Origin: CAWKDC01 sp044445605
GTDB taxonomy: Bacteria > Pseudomonadota > Gammaproteobacteria > JABCZS01
Assembly: GCA_044445605.1 (NCBI GenBank)
Contig: JBIOEA010000042.1
Location: 1-15,166, forward strand
Direction: 5' to 3'
Length of the DNA stretch: 15,166 nucleotides
The stretch's first letter is position 1. The number at the start of each line of letters is the position of its first letter. Below the pieces are notes generated by a model that ran no database searches, was not told where the DNA came from, and worked only from the letters and a program-made list of their open reading frames with translations. The position numbers and the translations under genes are program-made. Of the stretch, positions 1 through 8,437 are shown piece by piece.

Positions 1-111
1 CAGATTGATACGCTGCGTAAGCAAAGAAAAATCCCCCGACACAAGAACCGTCTCGCAAGCTCGACGATTCCTGTGTCTGCCCCCTTTACAAAGTGGGCGA
101 AGAGTTCTTCG
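1..111 (-). repeat. Compound palindromic repeat, copy 1 (terminator-like)
   Basis: Read on the minus strand, this holds three hairpins in a row. CGAAGA/TCTTCG (98-111) has a 2-nt loop. A GCCCCCTTT/AAAGTGGGC palindrome (79-98) has one mismatch. A 15-bp stem (38-52 with 63-77) has a 10-nt loop and forms fully on the minus-strand RNA if two G-U pairs are allowed. The long stem is followed by GGGGGATTTTTC, a short U-tract. The outer parts (TTTGTAAAGGGGGCAG on one side, GGGGGATTTTTCTT on the other) match the element at 14471-14522, whose centre is unrelated and shorter. It lies about 40 bp past the stop of the small secreted-protein gene, so it could end the pepA-valS operon transcript. Termination is inference; the repeat relationship is seen directly. 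Confidence 0.7.
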
Positions 112-152
112 TTTTGTGATCTTGTGGTAGTGAACGATTACACTTCCCCAAT

Positions 153-404
153 CTACCCTTTATTAACGCCATCGATTTCAACTGGCTTACCTATGCCTTG
201 CGGAACCTTCTGCCCTTGCTGATCCTGCTGTGCTTGGGATGCAGCATTATTCTCATCCATTTCTCTTTGGAGGCGTTCTGCCCATGTTTCACCGATATGA
301 ACTGTTTCAGATTGTGTTGTATCAGTTGCTGCTTCAGCGAAGGCTGTCCCAACGGCAAAACCTAATGTTAAGGTACCAACCACCATACATTTCAAAAGAT
401 TCAT
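153..404 (-). CDS. Small secreted hypothetical protein (83 aa)
   Basis: No family recognised. The start at 404 is chosen because AAGGAG lies 5 nt upstream and the protein then begins with a clear Sec signal peptide: MNLLK, a hydrophobic core (about residues 6-20), then GTAFA before a probable signal peptidase I cut near residue 23. The longer frame to 488 adds 28 residues without a ribosome site, and its extra upstream part overlaps the LRR gene. The mature chain of about 60 residues is hydrophilic, rich in Q, E, D and N, with no cysteine and no lipobox, so it is a predicted periplasmic or secreted soluble peptide. It lies 49 bp after the LRR gene on the same strand and is probably its operon partner. 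A function cannot be given. Confidence 0.72.
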   Translation of the reverse strand: MNLLKCMVVGTLTLGFAVGTAFAEAATDTTQSETVHIGETWAERLQREMDENNAASQAQQDQQGQKVPQGIGKPVEIDGVNKG

Positions 405-453
405 GATCACTCCTTGATATCGCGAATGGGGAATTCCTATTCTGAAGTGTAGG

Positions 454-1083
454 TTATATCCTTCTATTACGCCAAGCATGGCGGTCATCGTGCTTTATAT
501 GCTGTTCACCAAAAGACAGGTGAATGTTGGAACATGCTGCGCGCAACGCTTTTTCACCTTCTTGCCCGATCTGGTTCCCTCCAACATACACTTTTTTGAT
601 ACCAGGATGATCGCGCAGTACCTCAGCTAAAGCCGTAGCGCCTAAATCGGTGAGGTGTTGATTCCTGACATCGAGCGTTGCAATGGTTGGTTTTGTTTTC
701 AAGACCTGCGCTAGCGCTTGGGCGCTCACGTCTATCATGGATTGGGGAGGAACATAGATAGCCTTGGATGTTGTGTCAGCAATGATTGGCCCTAAAAACA
801 TACTGTACCCAAAATGCATAAAAAAGCATTCAAAATTTTTATCTTTTAGAACAACATCAAGCGATTTTTGCCGATCATCGGTATGACGTTCGCGCTCAGC
901 ACAGTGCATTGCTGCTAACGCTAGGTATTTAGCCGCGAGAGGCAAATTTCTTTTTGCTTGAAAGTGGTTGGCAAGGTTTAACGCTTGAGTTTGTAATGAC
1001 AAGTCAGAGGTCTTAGGATAATCCGCACAGGCATGATAGGCATGCACGTAGGATTCAACATTATAGCGGCTTGCATTAAACAT
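454..1083 (-). CDS. Leucine-rich-repeat protein, ribonuclease-inhibitor type (209 aa)
   Basis: The C-terminal half has three 28-residue units in register at about 106-133, 134-161 and 162-189. The second and third carry the LxVxxNxLxxxGAxALAxxL pattern of ribonuclease-inhibitor-type LRRs (LDVRNQHLTDLGATALAEVL in the second; VYVGGNQIGQEGEKAL in the third). The first is degenerate. The N-terminal half is predicted helical (about 29-66 is Ala/Leu-rich, TPR-like) with no signal peptide and no membrane segment, so it should be cytoplasmic or exported by a signal-less route. The start at 1083 has AAGGA 5 nt upstream. It begins 16 bp after the valS stop, so it is probably co-transcribed with pepA-valS. 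Such LRRs bind proteins and are common in host-associated Gammaproteobacteria, sometimes as effectors. Partner and role are unknown. Confidence 0.75.
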   Translation of the reverse strand: MFNASRYNVESYVHAYHACADYPKTSDLSLQTQALNLANHFQAKRNLPLAAKYLALAAMHCAERERHTDDRQKSLDVVLKDKNFECFFMHFGYSMFLGPIIADTTSKAIYVPPQSMIDVSAQALAQVLKTKPTIATLDVRNQHLTDLGATALAEVLRDHPGIKKVYVGGNQIGQEGEKALRAACSNIHLSFGEQHIKHDDRHAWRNRRI

Positions 1084-1099
1084 ATCATATCCTTTTAAG

Positions 1100-3868
1100 T
1101 TACATCGCTTCTAACCGCGCTTGCTGCGATTGCAGCCCACTGACCAATGCAGTCAGTTCTTCAACACGCGCCTTATCTTTCAACACAACCGTTTCCGGTG
1201 CACGCTCAGTATAATGTGAGTCAGATAGTTTTTGGGAAAGTTTTTGCAACTCTTGCATATTTTTTGTCAACAATTTTGCGATCCGCGCGAGCTCTGCGTC
1301 TTTATCAATCAGATCCGCCAGCGGCACGTGCAACTCAACGTTTTCAATCAACGCACTGGCCGTCGCAGGCAATGCAGCATTCACATCCACAAATGTCATC
1401 TCGCCAATATTCGCCAATTTATTCATGAAGGCGGTGTATTGTTTGAAGCGATTGACCGTCGCTGTATCGGCATTCTTAATCAACACAGGCAGCGCAACTT
1501 TGGGAGAGATCCCCATTTCGCCACGGATATTGCGAACAGCAATAATGACCGCTTGCAACCATGTCATGTCTTTTTCTGCAGTTTCATCGATAAGCTCAGC
1601 GTTGACCTCGGGATACGCCATGATCATGATGGATCCCAATGCAGGATGCGTGATCTCAGCCACACGCTGCCAAATTTCTTCGGTAATGAATGGAATGAAA
1701 GGATGGAGTAACCGCAAGACCGATTCCAGCACCGTCACCAGCGTATAACGCGCCGCTTGTTGAACGCGTACAGAAGCATCTTGCAATTGGGGCTTGGATA
1801 ATTCCAAATACCAGTCACAGAAATGGTTCCAAACAAATTCATACAAGGTTTGCGTGGCAAAATCATAACGGAAATGATCGAGACTTTCCCGAACCGACTG
1901 AATTGTTTTTTGCAGCAGTGACAGAATATAGCGATCCGCCAAGCTGAAGTCGCAATCCGCGATGGCAGGGTAGGGGTGGCCTTCCGTGTTCATCAACACA
2001 TAACGCGCACTGTTCCATAATTTATTGCAGAAGTGACGATAACCGTTCACGCGATTCAAATCAAATTGTACGTGACGTTGGCTTGACGGCAGTGAGCAGA
2101 ACATCAATCGCAAGGCATCTGTTCCAAACGAAGGAATGCCGTCAGGGAATTCTTTGCGTGTATCCCGTTCAATTTGTTTAGCCATTTGAGGTTGCATCAA
2201 TCCCGCGGTGCGTTTTGCCACGAGAGATTCCAAATCAATGCCTTGAATCAAGTCGAGTGGATCCAACACATTCCCTTTGGACTTCGACATTTTTTGGCCT
2301 TTGCTGTCGCAAATCAAGCCGTGAATGTATACACGTTTAAATGGAACTTGGCCTGTGAATTTGATGCCCATCATGATCATCCGGGCAACCCAGAAGAAAA
2401 TAATATCAAAGCCGGAAATCAATACATTCGTTGGATAGAATGTGTCAAAATCGGGTGTTTTTTCCGGCCATCCCAACGTAGAGAAGGGCCATAAAGCGGA
2501 TGAGAACCACGTATCTAAGACGTCTTCATCTTGACGCAAGGGAAAATCGGCTGCGAGTTTATATTTTTCGCGCACAGCTGCTTCATTATCGGCAACATAA
2601 ATTTTGCCTTGATCATCATACCAGGCAGGGATGCGGTGCCCCCACCATAATTGGCGAGAAATACACCAATCTTTGATATCGCGCATCCACGCATAGTAAG
2701 TGTTTGCCCAATGAGGCGGAGAGAATTCAATCGTGCCATTTTCAACCGCTTCAATCGCCGGTTTTGCCAAGGGTTCAATTTTCACAAACCATTGCGATGT
2801 AAGCATGGGTTCCAGAATGGTACCGGAACGATCGCCACGTGGACGCTTTGTGCGGTAGGGTTCAATTTTTTCGACCAAACCCAACTCAGTGAGATCAGCC
2901 ACAATGCGTTCACGTGCTTCAAAGCGGTCGAGCTTTTGATAAGCAGCAGGCACCTGTGAATTTAAGGTTCCATCCATGTTGAAAATGCTGATCATGGGCA
3001 GCTCATGACGTTTGCCGACTTCCATGTCGTTGAAGTCGTGTGCCGGGGTAATCTTAACGCAGCCTGTGCCGAATGCTGCATCGACGTAATCATCGGCAAT
3101 GATAGGAATTTCGCGATCGGTTAACGGCAGACGAATGAATTGTCCAATCAAGGCTTGATAACGTTCATCGTGAGGGTTCACGGCAACCGCAGTATCACCC
3201 AGCATGGTTTCAGGTCGAGTGGTGGCGACAATTAAATATTGGCCGGATTGGTTGGCAATAGGGTAGCGTAAGTGCCACAAAAACGTGTCTTCTTCTACCA
3301 TGTCGACTTCAAGATCGGACACCGCTGTGTTGAGCACACAATCCCAGTTCACTAAACGTTGGCCGCGGTAAATTAAATCTTCATCGTATAAACGTACAAA
3401 CACTTCTCGAACGGCGCGTGATAACCCTTCATCCATGGTGAAACGTTCACGTGACCAATCCGCAGAAATGCCCATGCGTTTGAATTGGTTGGCGATGGTA
3501 TCCCCGGATTGTTCTTTCCATGTCCAAACAGCTTTGACAAAGTCTTCACGCCCGAGATCAAGACGTGTTTTGCCGACCGCATTCAATTGGCGTTCTACCA
3601 CCATTTGTGTAGCAATGCCCGCATGGTCGGTACCGACTTGCCAATGTGTTTTTTGACCTTTCATCCGATGATAACGAATGAGGCAATCCATGAGTGATGC
3701 TTCCAGTGCATGCCCCATGTGCAGACTACCGGTCACATTAGGGGGCGGTAGCATTAAACAAAACGGCGTTGCATCCCCTTGTGGGACAAAATGCCCTGCA
3801 TCTACCCACGTGCGGTACCAATGGGATTCAATCGAATGCGGTTCGTACGTCTTGCTTAATTCTGGCAT
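1100..3868 (-). CDS. valS: Valine--tRNA ligase (ValRS)
   Basis: Cytoplasmic class I aminoacyl-tRNA synthetase that charges tRNA-Val with valine and edits misactivated threonine. The 922 residues show the family order. The catalytic start has PPPNVTGSLHMGH at 41-53 (HIGH motif as HMGH). The editing domain has TTRPETMLGDTAV (216-228) and GTGCVKITPAHDFND (267-281). The KMSKS loop is at 526-530. The anticodon-binding helical domain spans roughly 630-790, and a charged C-terminal coiled coil covers about 850-922, typical of ValRS. Length is close to the E. coli enzyme (951). The start at 3866-3868 has only a weak purine-rich site upstream. pepA lies 46 bp upstream on the same strand. In many Gammaproteobacteria holC (polymerase III chi) separates the two; here it does not. 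Complete and intact. Confidence 0.98.
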   Translation of the reverse strand: MPELSKTYEPHSIESHWYRTWVDAGHFVPQGDATPFCLMLPPPNVTGSLHMGHALEASLMDCLIRYHRMKGQKTHWQVGTDHAGIATQMVVERQLNAVGKTRLDLGREDFVKAVWTWKEQSGDTIANQFKRMGISADWSRERFTMDEGLSRAVREVFVRLYDEDLIYRGQRLVNWDCVLNTAVSDLEVDMVEEDTFLWHLRYPIANQSGQYLIVATTRPETMLGDTAVAVNPHDERYQALIGQFIRLPLTDREIPIIADDYVDAAFGTGCVKITPAHDFNDMEVGKRHELPMISIFNMDGTLNSQVPAAYQKLDRFEARERIVADLTELGLVEKIEPYRTKRPRGDRSGTILEPMLTSQWFVKIEPLAKPAIEAVENGTIEFSPPHWANTYYAWMRDIKDWCISRQLWWGHRIPAWYDDQGKIYVADNEAAVREKYKLAADFPLRQDEDVLDTWFSSALWPFSTLGWPEKTPDFDTFYPTNVLISGFDIIFFWVARMIMMGIKFTGQVPFKRVYIHGLICDSKGQKMSKSKGNVLDPLDLIQGIDLESLVAKRTAGLMQPQMAKQIERDTRKEFPDGIPSFGTDALRLMFCSLPSSQRHVQFDLNRVNGYRHFCNKLWNSARYVLMNTEGHPYPAIADCDFSLADRYILSLLQKTIQSVRESLDHFRYDFATQTLYEFVWNHFCDWYLELSKPQLQDASVRVQQAARYTLVTVLESVLRLLHPFIPFITEEIWQRVAEITHPALGSIMIMAYPEVNAELIDETAEKDMTWLQAVIIAVRNIRGEMGISPKVALPVLIKNADTATVNRFKQYTAFMNKLANIGEMTFVDVNAALPATASALIENVELHVPLADLIDKDAELARIAKLLTKNMQELQKLSQKLSDSHYTERAPETVVLKDKARVEELTALVSGLQSQQARLEAM

Positions 3869-3901
3869 TTACATCTCTCTATCAATAATTTCATTTTCTT
3901 T

Positions 3902-3938
3902 GTAGGGGCGGGGGTTATATACCCCCCACATTCGCCCG
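3902..3938. repeat. Expanded hairpin repeat overlapping the pepA stop codon
   Basis: The plus strand starts with TGTAGGGGCG, the same left edge as the hairpin repeats at 10255, 12791 and 14435. Outer arms GGGCG (3906-3910) and CGCCC (3933-3937) enclose a second stem, GGGGGT (3910-3915) and ACCCCC (3921-3926), with loop TATAT; the two stems share base 3910, so they are nested and nearly contiguous. The pepA stop (TAA, complement of 3915-3917) lies inside the inner stem, and the last seven or so PepA residues are read from the element. It lies between pepA and valS and could lower or tune read-through into valS. There is no U-tract on the minus strand, so a simple terminator is not supported. 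Family membership rests on the shared edge only. Confidence 0.6.
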
Positions 3939-5429
3939 TTTCAACAAAAACTCTGCCAACAACGAAACGGGGCGGCCACTCGCGTGCGCATCCTTCCCGG
4001 TAACGAACGCGGTGCCAGCGACATCCAAATGTGCCCAAGGGGTATTGTCATCGACGAAGCGAGCGAGGAAGCACGCTGCCGTGATCGAACCTGCTTCAGA
4101 GCCACCGACGTTGATGATATCCGCGAACGGACTATCGAGTTGTGGTTGATACTCTTCCCAGACGGGCATTTGCCAAACACGATCCAAGCTTTCTTGGCCG
4201 GCTTTGACTAGCTCATCTGCTAATGCTTGTTGATTACTGAATACAGCGCTGGCATGACGGCCCAAAGCCACGACGACGGCACCGGTCAATGTCGCGACAT
4301 CAATGATAGTACTGGGTTTGAAGGTTTTTTGCGCATAGGTGATCGTGTCACACAGAACGAGGCGGCCTTCGGCATCGGTATTTGCAATTTCAACGGTTTT
4401 GCCGCTCATGGTAGTGACGATATCGTCAGGGCGGGTGGCGTGGCCAGATGGCATATTTTCCGCGCAGGCCATTAAGGCCACGATATTCAAGGGTAGCTTC
4501 AATCGGGCAGCCATTTCAATGATGGACATCACCGTTGCGGCGCCACACATGTCATATTTCATGCCCATGATAATTTGGCTGCCCTTAAGGGAGATGCCGC
4601 CGGTATCAAACGTGATGCCTTTCCCAATTAACGCAATCGGCTGGTCGTGTTTATCGCCGCCTTTGTATTGGATGACGACCAATTGAGCCGGCGCTTCGCT
4701 GCCCTGGGTCACGGCCAAAAAGGCGCCCATGCCTAAATGGGCCATGTCGGTTTCAGAGAGGACGTCTACGCTTGTATGAGGTAATTTATCGCAGAGCTCA
4801 ACGGCTTTATCTGCGAGGTATTCTGGGGTACAGACGTTGGGGGGCGTATTGCCTAAGTCGCGGACCTGATTGGCTGCATGGGCGATGGCTTGTCCATGGG
4901 TTAACGCCAGGTTAGCCGTGGCTTCAGGGGTGCCATCGTGGGAGAAGAATACTTGAGGCTCAGTGGCTGGCGCTTCTGCCTCGGCATCTGAAGGCTTGCC
5001 CTTAAAGGCTTTGAAGGTATACAGGGCATCTGCCATGGTTTCAACCGCTAGGCGGACTTTCCAGTAGGCTTGATGGCCAATGACCACGATTTCTGGGAGG
5101 AAGCAAGCAACAGTCTTAGCCGTTTTCTTTTGGAGTTCTTTGGCGGACGCACGGACTATCTTTTGATAAGCCAGGCCATCGAGCTTATCGGCCTTGCCTA
5201 GGCCTACGAGGATGACGCGAACAATTCCGTGGCTATTGGCAGGATAAAGGATAGCGGTAGTGCCCGCTTTAGGCGTAAAATCTTTGAGGGCTAAGTAGGC
5301 GGTGATGGCCCCTTGAAGGCGGGCATCGATGGCTGCCGTCGCAGGGGGGAAGTCGCCAGATTCATAGACCCCGAGCATGAGGGTATCGCAGTGTTGTGCT
5401 TGTAGATCTTTCGTTAGTGCAAATTGCAT
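3915..5429 (-). CDS. pepA: Leucyl aminopeptidase, M17 family
   Basis: Cytosolic hexameric metallo-exopeptidase that removes N-terminal residues, especially Leu, in peptide turnover; the E. coli protein also binds DNA in Xer recombination and carAB control. The 504 residues include IGKGITFDTGGISLKG (268-283) and the signature NTDAEGRL (350-357). The two-metal ligands fall at K270, D275, D293, D352 and E354, with catalytic K282 and R356, the same numbers as in E. coli PepA. The N-terminal domain (about 1-160) is the usual variable one. The start at 5429 has AAGGA 6 nt upstream. It is the first gene of the minus-strand unit, divergent from lptF. Odd point: the last residues (near 498-504, ending VGGI) and the stop lie in a palindromic repeat, so the native C-terminus may have been replaced. 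Confidence 0.97.
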   Translation of the reverse strand: MQFALTKDLQAQHCDTLMLGVYESGDFPPATAAIDARLQGAITAYLALKDFTPKAGTTAILYPANSHGIVRVILVGLGKADKLDGLAYQKIVRASAKELQKKTAKTVACFLPEIVVIGHQAYWKVRLAVETMADALYTFKAFKGKPSDAEAEAPATEPQVFFSHDGTPEATANLALTHGQAIAHAANQVRDLGNTPPNVCTPEYLADKAVELCDKLPHTSVDVLSETDMAHLGMGAFLAVTQGSEAPAQLVVIQYKGGDKHDQPIALIGKGITFDTGGISLKGSQIIMGMKYDMCGAATVMSIIEMAARLKLPLNIVALMACAENMPSGHATRPDDIVTTMSGKTVEIANTDAEGRLVLCDTITYAQKTFKPSTIIDVATLTGAVVVALGRHASAVFSNQQALADELVKAGQESLDRVWQMPVWEEYQPQLDSPFADIINVGGSEAGSITAACFLARFVDDNTPWAHLDVAGTAFVTGKDAHASGRPVSLLAEFLLKRANVGGI

Positions 5430-5470
5430 ATCGATTCCTTATTTGTCGTGCGAAATGGCCAGGAAGCCAG

Positions 5471-5476
5471 TATAAT
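5471..5476 (+). promoter_or_regulatory. Probable -10 box of the lptF operon
   Basis: A perfect TATAAT lies 26 bp before the TTG start of lptF in the 72-bp divergent pepA/lptF gap. No good -35 box is seen at 16-18 bp; the nearest TTG-rich hexamer (5443-5448) is 22 bp away. The surrounding AT-rich run (TATAATATAA) reads TTATATTATA on the other strand, so it may also supply the -10 of pepA. Position and consensus support it; the missing -35 lowers confidence. Confidence 0.5.
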
Positions 5477-5501
5477 ATAAACCAATTATGGAGTATACCT
5501 G

Positions 5502-6599
5502 TTGACGATTATTGGACGATATATTGGCCGTGAGATGCTTTTATCCATGGTGGCTGTGCTAACAGTGCTGTTATTAGTCGGGATCAGTAATCAGTTTGTC
5601 ATTTATCTGGCAGACGCTGCGGCCGGTGAAATTGCGGCAGGCCTGGTGCTCAAAGTAGTCGGCATGCACATGCCCAGTCTCATTGGCGTATTGCTTCCTT
5701 TGTCTTTTTTCCTTGGCGTGATTTTATCGTTAAGTCGGATGTATGCTGACGCGGAAATGCCGGCGTTATTTGCGTGTGGTATGCGTTATCGTACGTTAGT
5801 GCAAGTTGTGTTGTATCCCGCGTTGGGTTTAACGGCTGTGGCACTCGCGGTGAATTTATGGATTGCCCCACACTATTTATATGAAGTCGCGCAAGTGTTG
5901 GCGAAAGCGCAAACTGATTTGGTCGCGCGTGCGATCCAACCGGGGCGGTTCCAGGTGTCAGATGATGGACAATACGTACTCTATATAAATAGTGTTGCGC
6001 CGGATGGTGAAGAAGCGTATGACGTATTCATCGCAGAACAGGCGCCGCAAGATGCACGGTTTCATTTGGGCGTCATTGCCAGTTCTTCAGGATACCATTG
6101 GGTCGATCCTGCGTCGCAAAACGAATACATTGTCTTGCGCGATGGGCATCGTTATCAAGGTTTGCCGGGTCAAGGGAATTACCAATTGATGACATTCAAA
6201 GAATACGGTCTCCGTGTGTTGAACCGGGCACCCAAGTTGCGCATTAAAGAACGCGCGATGCCATCGTCTCAACTAGCAAAAAGCGCAAACAGGGATGAGC
6301 AAGCTGAATTGCAATGGCGCATTTGTTTAAGTTTATCGACAGTGGTCTTGGCGTTGTGGGCCGTCGTGTTATCGAAAGTGCGTCCACGTCAGGGGAAATA
6401 TGCAAAGGCGTTCCCGGCGATTCTGCTAGCGATTTTTTACATCAATGGATTAATCTTTGCACGCAGTGTGTATGAAGATTCCACGATCCCCGCATGGATA
6501 GGGATTTACTGGGTACCCGTATTAGGGTTACTGCTGGTCGGGTTGGTTTTCTGGTGGCAATCGAAATGGCGCACACGCGCGGGAGGTCGAGGTGTTTAA
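5502..6599 (+). CDS. lptF: LPS export ABC transporter permease LptF
   Basis: One of the two inner-membrane permease subunits of LptB2FGC, which extracts lipopolysaccharide from the inner membrane and passes it to the periplasmic LptA bridge. The 365 residues show the YjgP/YjgQ layout: three N-terminal membrane segments (about 13-36, 57-79, 99-122), a periplasmic beta-jellyroll-type domain (about 125-265) and three C-terminal segments (about 271-291, 303-322, 329-352). The start is TTG, supported by GGAG at 5490-5493, 8 nt upstream; an out-of-frame ATG at 5488 ends at once. The stop overlaps lptG by 8 bp, implying coupled translation and matched amounts. LptF is told from LptG by its position as the first of the pair and its overall sequence. 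Confidence 0.93.
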   Translation: MTIIGRYIGREMLLSMVAVLTVLLLVGISNQFVIYLADAAAGEIAAGLVLKVVGMHMPSLIGVLLPLSFFLGVILSLSRMYADAEMPALFACGMRYRTLVQVVLYPALGLTAVALAVNLWIAPHYLYEVAQVLAKAQTDLVARAIQPGRFQVSDDGQYVLYINSVAPDGEEAYDVFIAEQAPQDARFHLGVIASSSGYHWVDPASQNEYIVLRDGHRYQGLPGQGNYQLMTFKEYGLRVLNRAPKLRIKERAMPSSQLAKSANRDEQAELQWRICLSLSTVVLALWAVVLSKVRPRQGKYAKAFPAILLAIFYINGLIFARSVYEDSTIPAWIGIYWVPVLGLLLVGLVFWWQSKWRTRAGGRGV

Positions 6600-7659
6600 G
6601 ATACTCGATCGATACATTGCGAGCACGGCGCTGTTATTGATTTTAGCCGCATTATTACTCGTCTTGGGTGTGGATTTTCTTTTTGCATACATTCATGAAT
6701 TAGGCGGTGTTGGGCGTGGTGATTATCATGCGACAACAGCCTTGTTTTATACCGCATTGACGTTGCCCAGACGGTTATACGATTTATTCCCCATTGCCAG
6801 TTTGATCGGTGTATTGATGGCGTTAGGGTTATTGGCCTCCCGCAGTGAATTGATTGTGATGCGTGCGAGCGGGATGTCGATGGCACACATTGCATCGGCG
6901 GTGGCGAAAGTCGGCGTGTTGATGGCGCTTTCGGCCTCGTTATTGGGCGAATTTGTGGTACCGAAAGCAGAATACATGGCGGAAGGGTTAAAGATTCAGG
7001 CGAAGAGTAGCGGGCAAGCGGTATTGACGGCGCAAGGAACCTGGGTACGCGAAGAGGACGATTTTATTCACATTCGTTCGTTGCTTCCGAATGGGGTGTT
7101 GAAGGAAGTAACGCGTTATCGGTTTAATGATCGTTACGAATTACAAAGCACGACCTTCATTCAAGAAGCGAAATATCGTCATCATCAATGGGAACTGACG
7201 GGCATCAAAGAAAGTTTGATATCGCCTAAAAAGGTGACAATGAAAGAAAAGGCGAGTGATACCACGCGCGAATTGATTGACCCAGCGTTGTTAGAAGTGT
7301 TGTTGAGTGAGCCCGACAATTTATCGTTGATTGGTTTATACCATTATATTAACTACTTGAAGGAGAATAAGCTCGATGCCAGCCATTATGAATTAATTCT
7401 CTGGCAAAAAGTGGCAGCGCCTTTTTCGGTGATCCTGATGATCTTATTGGGGGTGCCGTTTGTATTTGGGCCATTGAGGAATGCTTCGATGGGCTTGCGG
7501 ATGTTGTCGGGGATTTTCTTTGGATTTTTATTTTACTTAGTGAATGAGATATTTGGGCCATTGAGCTTGGTGTATCATTTCCCGCCGATATTGGCTGCTT
7601 GGGCGCCGTTGATTTTATTTGCATTTTTTGGTTTTTGGATGATGAGGCGAGTGCTGTAA
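6592..7659 (+). CDS. lptG: LPS export ABC transporter permease LptG
   Basis: Second permease subunit of the LPS exporter, partner of LptF. The 355 residues again give three N-terminal membrane segments (about 10-32, 64-86, 103-123), a periplasmic domain (about 130-265) and three C-terminal segments (about 272-293, 302-324, 331-350). Family features include the FPIASLIG stretch in the second segment and the ELIVMRASGMS loop (86-96), which resembles the coupling region that contacts LptB. The start is GTG, with GGGAGG 5 nt upstream inside the end of lptF. The kinase gene begins one base after its stop codon. LptA, LptB and LptC genes are not in the window. Confidence 0.93.
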   Translation: MFKILDRYIASTALLLILAALLLVLGVDFLFAYIHELGGVGRGDYHATTALFYTALTLPRRLYDLFPIASLIGVLMALGLLASRSELIVMRASGMSMAHIASAVAKVGVLMALSASLLGEFVVPKAEYMAEGLKIQAKSSGQAVLTAQGTWVREEDDFIHIRSLLPNGVLKEVTRYRFNDRYELQSTTFIQEAKYRHHQWELTGIKESLISPKKVTMKEKASDTTRELIDPALLEVLLSEPDNLSLIGLYHYINYLKENKLDASHYELILWQKVAAPFSVILMILLGVPFVFGPLRNASMGLRMLSGIFFGFLFYLVNEIFGPLSLVYHFPPILAAWAPLILFAFFGFWMMRRVL

Positions 7660-7660
7660 T

Positions 7661-8437
7661 ATGGACATTGGCGTAGACGAGTCGTTTAGACATGTGCTTA
7701 ATATCAACAAATTGAATGACTTTGAATCCCTGTGGAACTTAAAAGGCGAGCTTGTGGAGCTTGGGAACGTGAAAGAGAAGAGTGGCCATTCGCATGTAAT
7801 GCGGGCGTATCTGGAAAGTGAAACCGGGCCATTATGTGTTTACATGAAACGGCAGAGCAATTATTCGACGACCTTATCGCGTTTGTTGGGTCGATCGCGT
7901 TCTATTTGTCGTCGTGAATACGAGAATATTGCTGCCTGGGAAGCGATGGGGCTTCCGGCATTGAAAGCGGTTTATTGTGCTGAGGTACAAAATCCGTTAC
8001 GAGGGATATTGATCACGGTCGCGTTAGAGGGGTATCAACCCTTAGATGATTATTTGCCCTCGGCAACGGCACAAGGGCGACGCGCGATGTTGCAAGCGAC
8101 GGCAAAACTTATCCGTTGCATACACGATGCGGGCTGGGTGCACCGTTGTTTTTTCCCAAAGCATGTTTTTGTATCACCGAACAATACCGCAAAACCGGCG
8201 CAGATGATTGATCTGGAAAAGGCAAGAAAAGCGTGGTTTGGGGTTCGCGATTACACGCGTGACATGGCTTCATTTGAGCGACGGATGGTGTGGCAAGATG
8301 AAGCCGAGCGCAAGATGTTTTTTGATAGTTATTTTGGTGGTGCTGAAACGACGTTATATCGTCGCTTATTCATGCATTTAATAGGCAAGCGAATGAGGAG
8401 TGTGTCATATGTTAATAGGTGTTCCAAAAGAGATTAA
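7661..8437 (+). CDS. InaA/WaaP-type lipopolysaccharide-kinase-family protein
   Basis: A 258-residue protein with the layout of the Kdo kinase/InaA branch of small protein-kinase-like enzymes. Visible landmarks are a candidate ATP-site lysine (YMKRQ, K63), the helix glutamate in RREYEN (E87), the catalytic-loop equivalent HRCFFPKHVF (161-170) and the metal-binding aspartate in MIDLEKARK (D184). The catalytic aspartate expected after HR is Cys163; D-to-other changes at this spot occur, as I recall, in InaA-like members, so activity is uncertain. There is no signal peptide or membrane span, so it is cytoplasmic. It starts one base after lptG and overlaps ald by 29 bp, with only a distant weak ribosome site, so translation is likely coupled to lptG. 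The context suggests phosphorylation of an LPS core sugar or lipid before export; the substrate is inferred. Confidence 0.8.
   Translation: MDIGVDESFRHVLNINKLNDFESLWNLKGELVELGNVKEKSGHSHVMRAYLESETGPLCVYMKRQSNYSTTLSRLLGRSRSICRREYENIAAWEAMGLPALKAVYCAEVQNPLRGILITVALEGYQPLDDYLPSATAQGRRAMLQATAKLIRCIHDAGWVHRCFFPKHVFVSPNNTAKPAQMIDLEKARKAWFGVRDYTRDMASFERRMVWQDEAERKMFFDSYFGGAETTLYRRLFMHLIGKRMRSVSYVNRCSKRD

Noticed and set aside
405..488. Longer N-terminus for the small secreted protein
   Set aside because: It would place 28 residues before the signal peptide and overlap the LRR gene, while the internal ATG at 404 has a strong AAGGAG.
1232..1711. Plus-strand 159-codon ORF inside valS
   Set aside because: It lies wholly within the conserved ValRS C-terminal coding region on the opposite strand, with no family resemblance.
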